DNA of 9,487 nt. It comes from Bacteroidales bacterium UBA4772. GTDB taxonomy: Bacteria > Bacteroidota > Bacteroidia > Bacteroidales > VadinHA17. Position numbers and translations under genes: made by a program. The notes under the pieces are model-generated. The model was not told the origin of the DNA. It worked only from the letters and a program-made list of their open reading frames with translations, and made no database searches. Where the stretch lies: the NCBI GenBank assembly GCA_002403305.1, contig DHHM01000021.1, forward strand, positions 1 through 9,487, read 5' to 3'. Below, piece by piece: positions 6,717 to 9,487 of this stretch; within the stretch, counting starts at the first letter, position 1, and each line of letters opens with the position of its first letter.

Positions 6717-7727
6717 ATGACTGGCAGTAAACCTTCTGATGCAGATATCCCCATCGACGTGGTGATAGCCTGGGTTGACGGGAGTGACCCGAAGCTGGCG
6801 GAGAAGCGCAACAGGTATATCGGCAGGAGTGATCTGCCGGTCTCTTCCGGTGCCCACTCCACACGCTTTGCCTCCTCCAACGAGATCAGGTACTGCGTAC
6901 TGTCGGTATTGCGCTTTGCCCCGTTCGTCCGTAACATATTCATTGTCACCGACGGGCAGGATCCGGGACTGCATGATGATGTGGAGAGATATTTTCCGGG
7001 GCGCTCCGGTTCAGTCAGGATAGTCGATCACCAGGAGATTTTCAGGGAGTATGAAGAGTGTCTTCCCACCTTCAACAGCATCACCATAGCTCATATGATC
7101 TGGAGAATTAAAGGTCTTGCAGATAATTTTGTCTATTTCAATGATGACACCTTCCTGGTAAGAAGCATCACTTCCGAAGAGTGGTTCACCGGGGGCCGGC
7201 CGGTACTGAGAGGCAGGTGGGTGCCGTCTGCCGGACCCCGGGCTCTCTGGAACCGCATCAGAACAGCTTTCAACAGGCATATTGCCGGCAGACACGATTT
7301 TGAGCCGAGGGCATCCTTTCATCTGGGACAGTGGAATGCCGCCGCACTCCTGGGATTCAGATACAGATACTTCACCAACAGCCATACTCCCCATCCGGTA
7401 AACAGGAAAGCTGTGGGGGATTTTTTCACGAAGAACGAGCCCCTGCTCAGGGAGAACATCTCATACAGGTTCCGCGACCACAGGCAGTTCACCTTCATCT
7501 CTTTGTCGAACCATCTGCAACTGCTCAGCGGTAACCGGAATATTGCCCCTCCTGCCGTGGCCTATCTCAAGCCGGAGAACCGCGGACCCGGTTACATTGA
7601 AAGCAAGATCGATCTCTGTGAACGTGATCCCCGCATCATCTTCATGTGTGCCCAGAGCCTCGACAGGTGCGAAGAGGAGGAACGTAAGAAGCTATTCAGC
7701 TGGCTCGACGGGATACTAGGGCTCTGA
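6717..7727 (+). CDS. Stealth family sugar-phosphate transferase, second copy
   Basis: This 336-residue Stealth protein is collinear with the gene just upstream and, by eye, identical at roughly half of its residues. Region 1 is IDVVIAWVDGSDPKLAEKR (13-31). Region 2 includes RFASSNEIRYCVLSVL, VRNIFIVTDGQDP (71-83), LPTFNS and GLADNFVYFNDDTFLV (133-148), all in canonical form. Region 3 is SHTPHPVNRK (222-231), followed by SYRFRDH. The C-terminal part has CERDPRI where many members have a C-x-N-D-like motif. It is probably cytoplasmic and forms a sugar-phosphate linkage in the same glycan as its neighbour. It is richer in G+C than the first copy: 35 of 60 bases at 6841-6900. Activity is inferred from the family; donor and acceptor cannot be read. 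Confidence 0.9.
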   Translation: MTGSKPSDADIPIDVVIAWVDGSDPKLAEKRNRYIGRSDLPVSSGAHSTRFASSNEIRYCVLSVLRFAPFVRNIFIVTDGQDPGLHDDVERYFPGRSGSVRIVDHQEIFREYEECLPTFNSITIAHMIWRIKGLADNFVYFNDDTFLVRSITSEEWFTGGRPVLRGRWVPSAGPRALWNRIRTAFNRHIAGRHDFEPRASFHLGQWNAAALLGFRYRYFTNSHTPHPVNRKAVGDFFTKNEPLLRENISYRFRDHRQFTFISLSNHLQLLSGNRNIAPPAVAYLKPENRGPGYIESKIDLCERDPRIIFMCAQSLDRCEEEERKKLFSWLDGILGL

Positions 7728-7747
7728 CGCCTGCCGTTATCCATGCA

Positions 7748-7792
7748 CGGGATTTGACCCCTGACTGATTCACACCCGGGATTTGACCCCTG
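7748..7792. repeat. Two 16-base direct repeats, 29-base period
   Basis: CGGGATTTGACCCCTG occurs at 7748-7763 and 7777-7792. The GGGATTTGAC core resembles GGGCTTTGAC inside the adjoining 55-base units, so this looks like a diverged or shorter-period start of the same array. It begins about 20 bases after the second Stealth stop codon. Confidence 0.85.
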
Positions 7793-7932
7793 GCCTTATT
7801 TCTGCCAGGGCTTTGACATCTTGTACCTGTTCTGACTCATGCCCCTGGCCTTATTTCTGCCAGGGCTTTGACATCTTGTACCTGTTCTGACTCATACCCC
7901 TGCCCTTATTTCTGCCCCGGCTTTGGCACCCA
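7787..7932. repeat. 55-base tandem repeat with embedded hairpin
   Basis: Unit one (7787-7841) and unit two (7842-7896) are identical except at the last base. A partial, diverged third unit starts at 7897. Each full unit contains CCCTGGC, a nine-base loop, then GCCAGGG, a perfect seven-pair stem followed by CTTTGACATCTTG. In the third unit the stem is broken on both sides. The array occupies the gap between the convergent second Stealth gene and the LuxE-like gene, so it may act as a two-way transcription or RNA-stability barrier. The near-identity of the two full units implies a recent duplication. Confidence 0.9.
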
Positions 7933-7941
7933 ACGTCATCG

Positions 7942-8931
7942 TTACGATACCAGCAGATTGCATCCCCGCAGGTCCGCCTCGTCATAACGCCCCTGAACCT
8001 CGAAGAGTCCTCCCTCATGCATGCGTCCCAGGTCATCTGTAGCTATGAAGGAACATGACCAGATATTGGCGAGGTCTATGACGCTTATGCCTCCTGAAGC
8101 ACCTGAAGCAACGCTGTGTGACATCGGGTCGTGGCTGTCGCGTATCAGCACCTTCATCCATGGCGGAGTCCTGAAAAGACCCCCTCCGGCGGAGTAGGCC
8201 TGGCTGAGCAGCTCCGTCATGCCATACTCCGAGTGTACCGATGTCACTCCGAAGGCCTCCATGATTATCTCATGCACCTCCTCCCTTATCATCTCCCTCC
8301 TCCTGCCCTTCATGCCGCCTGTCTCCAATATGACACTGTCTGACAGATCCGCGGGGTGGCTCTCCGCCATGTCCAGCAGCGCAAAGGTAACACCTATGAG
8401 CAGCACCCGCAGTCCTGCAAGACGTGCCCGGTCAATGGCCTTCATCAGCAACTCATGATCGTCCGGGAAGAAGCCCCCGCAGCCGTTACCCGAGAGTGTC
8501 ATCAGCCTGTTGACCATATAGATGAGTGACGACCCCTCCCTCTCCAGGTATGAGGGGAGCAGTCCCATGATCGCATACCCTGACGGATCACCGTAGAAGA
8601 GCCTGAAGGTGCGCTCAAGGCTCTCATCATACAGTGCCGGGCTCCTGACCGCATGGCGGCTTCTGCGCATCCCGGCAGTGCCGCTGCTGGTAAAAACGAG
8701 CTCCGGAGCACCCTCCCCGGTAAAAACGTTATGATCTCTGAAGAAGGAGATCGGCATGAAGGGCACGGAGAAGATGTCACTTATGCTGCCGGCATCGGTA
8801 CCCAGCAGCTGCAGGTACTCACGGTAGATAGGGCATTCATCTGCCTGAAGACGGAATATCTCCAGGGCCGTCGTCTCAAACGACTGACTGTCAGCGACTC
8901 TGAAGATATCCTCAGATAAATCTCTTCTCAT
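7942..8931 (-). CDS. LuxE-domain acyl transferase / acyl-protein synthetase-like protein
   Basis: This 329-residue protein has the LuxE (acyl-protein synthetase) domain, related to the adenylate-forming enzymes. Numbering is from the GTG just upstream. VFTSSGTAGMRRS (80-92) is the nucleotide-binding signature. SEYGMTELLSQAYS (235-248) matches the YGxTE motif that contacts the adenylate. ATDDLGRM (298-305) and GRYDEADLRGCNLLV (315-329) give the C-terminal D-x-G-R and RGC signatures. It probably activates a carboxylic or fatty acid as an acyl-adenylate and may hold it as a thioester. No luxC, luxD or luxAB is nearby, so luminescence is not implied. The ATG at 8931 directly follows a GTG, and I prefer the ATG. 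It starts close behind the lipoprotein stop, so the two form an operon. Its acyl acceptor is unknown. Confidence 0.85.
   Translation of the reverse strand: MRRDLSEDIFRVADSQSFETTALEIFRLQADECPIYREYLQLLGTDAGSISDIFSVPFMPISFFRDHNVFTGEGAPELVFTSSGTAGMRRSRHAVRSPALYDESLERTFRLFYGDPSGYAIMGLLPSYLEREGSSLIYMVNRLMTLSGNGCGGFFPDDHELLMKAIDRARLAGLRVLLIGVTFALLDMAESHPADLSDSVILETGGMKGRRREMIREEVHEIIMEAFGVTSVHSEYGMTELLSQAYSAGGGLFRTPPWMKVLIRDSHDPMSHSVASGASGGISVIDLANIWSCSFIATDDLGRMHEGGLFEVQGRYDEADLRGCNLLVS
8093..8110 (-). repeat. 9-base in-frame tandem duplication in the LuxE-like gene
   Basis: CCTGAAGCA occurs twice in tandem at 8093-8101 and 8102-8110, encoding Ala-Ser-Gly twice in the stretch VASGASGGIS. The reading frame is kept, and the residues fall in a glycine-rich loop away from the adenylation motifs. 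It is another small slippage-type duplication in this window. Confidence 0.8.
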
Positions 8932-8936
8932 CACTC

Positions 8937-9482
8937 CTACGGGAATGTTGCCGACCCGTCAGGCTGCCACACCCACTCCAGCTTACAGGATGCAAAATCA
9001 GGATTGGGTTCTGTATCCAGCACAACATCAATGATCCTGAGCTTGGCAAAGGTATGATCCCGCGTTCTCACCACCCAGACCTGGTTTTTCTTCAGTGGGG
9101 CGGCAAGATCAAGGAACGAGAAGACCGAAGAGAGTGAGCTGGCATCGGTGAGTGCACGGAAGGCGTTGACAGCCTCGCTCTCTGTTGCATATTCACCCAT
9201 AAGGGCAAATGCCGGCTCAAGGGTGTTGGCAGAAAGGAACGGCTCCACGGAAGTACCGCCCGGGATTGTTCCCGCCATAAGTGTTATATCTGCCCTCTCC
9301 TGGTTGGGAAGCGTCGGCACCGCCTTTGCCTCATCAAATGAGAGCCCCAGTGCATAATAATAAGGGTCACCGTCGAACAGCTCGTTTGTCAGCGTGATCG
9401 TTCCCGAGAACTGCTGATCATCCCTGTTGCATCCTCCTGCCAGAAAGGCGAAGACAAGTAAAGAAATGAGCCACAACCTCAT
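8937..9482 (-). CDS. Predicted lipoprotein of unknown function
   Basis: This 181-residue protein has a lipoprotein signal: a short Arg-containing start (MRLW), the hydrophobic run LISLLVFAFLAGG, and a lipobox cysteine at residue 18 of the ATG start, within LAGGC. The mature part begins NRDDQQ and should be anchored in the membrane by that Cys. Further along are GTITLTNELFDGDPYYYALGLSF and ADITLMAG. These suggest a small beta-rich domain of the kind common among Bacteroidota surface or periplasmic lipoproteins, but I recognise no specific family. The C-terminal end ANLEW-like segment is KLEWVWQPDGSATF. A GTG directly precedes the ATG at 9482. The LuxE-like gene starts two to five bases after its stop, so the two are probably coupled. 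The gene is complete, but its upstream context lies outside the window. Confidence 0.75.
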   Translation of the reverse strand: MRLWLISLLVFAFLAGGCNRDDQQFSGTITLTNELFDGDPYYYALGLSFDEAKAVPTLPNQERADITLMAGTIPGGTSVEPFLSANTLEPAFALMGEYATESEAVNAFRALTDASSLSSVFSFLDLAAPLKKNQVWVVRTRDHTFAKLRIIDVVLDTEPNPDFASCKLEWVWQPDGSATFP

Positions 9483-9487
9483 CACTC

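Noticed and set aside
5598..7727. Single gene split by a frameshift
   Set aside because: Both Stealth proteins are full length, each with its own start, all conserved regions and its own stop, so they are paralogues and not fragments.
7748..7932. Possible CRISPR array
   Set aside because: The units are directly adjacent with no unique spacers between identical repeats, and no cas genes are near.
7942..8931. Bioluminescence operon suggested by the LuxE domain
   Set aside because: No luciferase, reductase or acyl-transferase partner is present; LuxE-like domains are widespread outside light-producing bacteria.

Overview
The window looks like chromosomal DNA from a member of the Bacteroidota, probably a Bacteroidales-like anaerobe. 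This is an inference from three things: the protein types (a secreted bleomycin-hydrolase-like C1 peptidase, a LuxE-domain acyl transferase, Stealth-family proteins), the lack of consistent Shine-Dalgarno sequences, and a promoter before the peptidase that matches the Bacteroidota consensus TTTG-N19-TAnnTTTG exactly. I see no rRNA, tRNA, insertion sequence, CRISPR array or phage gene.

Layout. Positions 47-1052 (+) hold a two-gene unit: a NarL/FixJ response regulator and, one base later, a YraN (UPF0102) protein. Positions 1325-2524 (+) encode a signal-peptide-bearing C1 cysteine peptidase behind a long leader with a large inverted repeat. Then comes a surface-polysaccharide module, 2686-7727. 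Its left arm (-) has a family-2-like glycosyltransferase followed by an O-antigen ligase/polymerase. Its right arm (+) has two related Stealth-family phosphotransferases. The arms diverge from a 65-base AT-rich region at 5533-5597. Positions 7942-9482 (-) hold a lipoprotein and a LuxE-like acyl-activating protein, two bases apart.

How it may work together (inference). The glycosyltransferase and the two Stealth proteins could build a glycan containing sugar-1-phosphate diester links, and the ligase-family membrane protein could polymerise it or transfer it to a carrier. The lipoprotein/LuxE pair could belong to envelope or lipid modification, but its link to the glycan genes is adjacency only.

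The most unusual feature is repeated local duplication. There is a 40-base tandem array and a 55-base hairpin-forming tandem array, one in each convergent intergenic gap. A 55-base duplication copies the ligase start region, an 11-base duplication sits at the end of the glycosyltransferase, and an in-frame proline/glycine-rich repeat lies inside the ligase. All coordinates and motif calls were read by eye; nothing was searched against a database.
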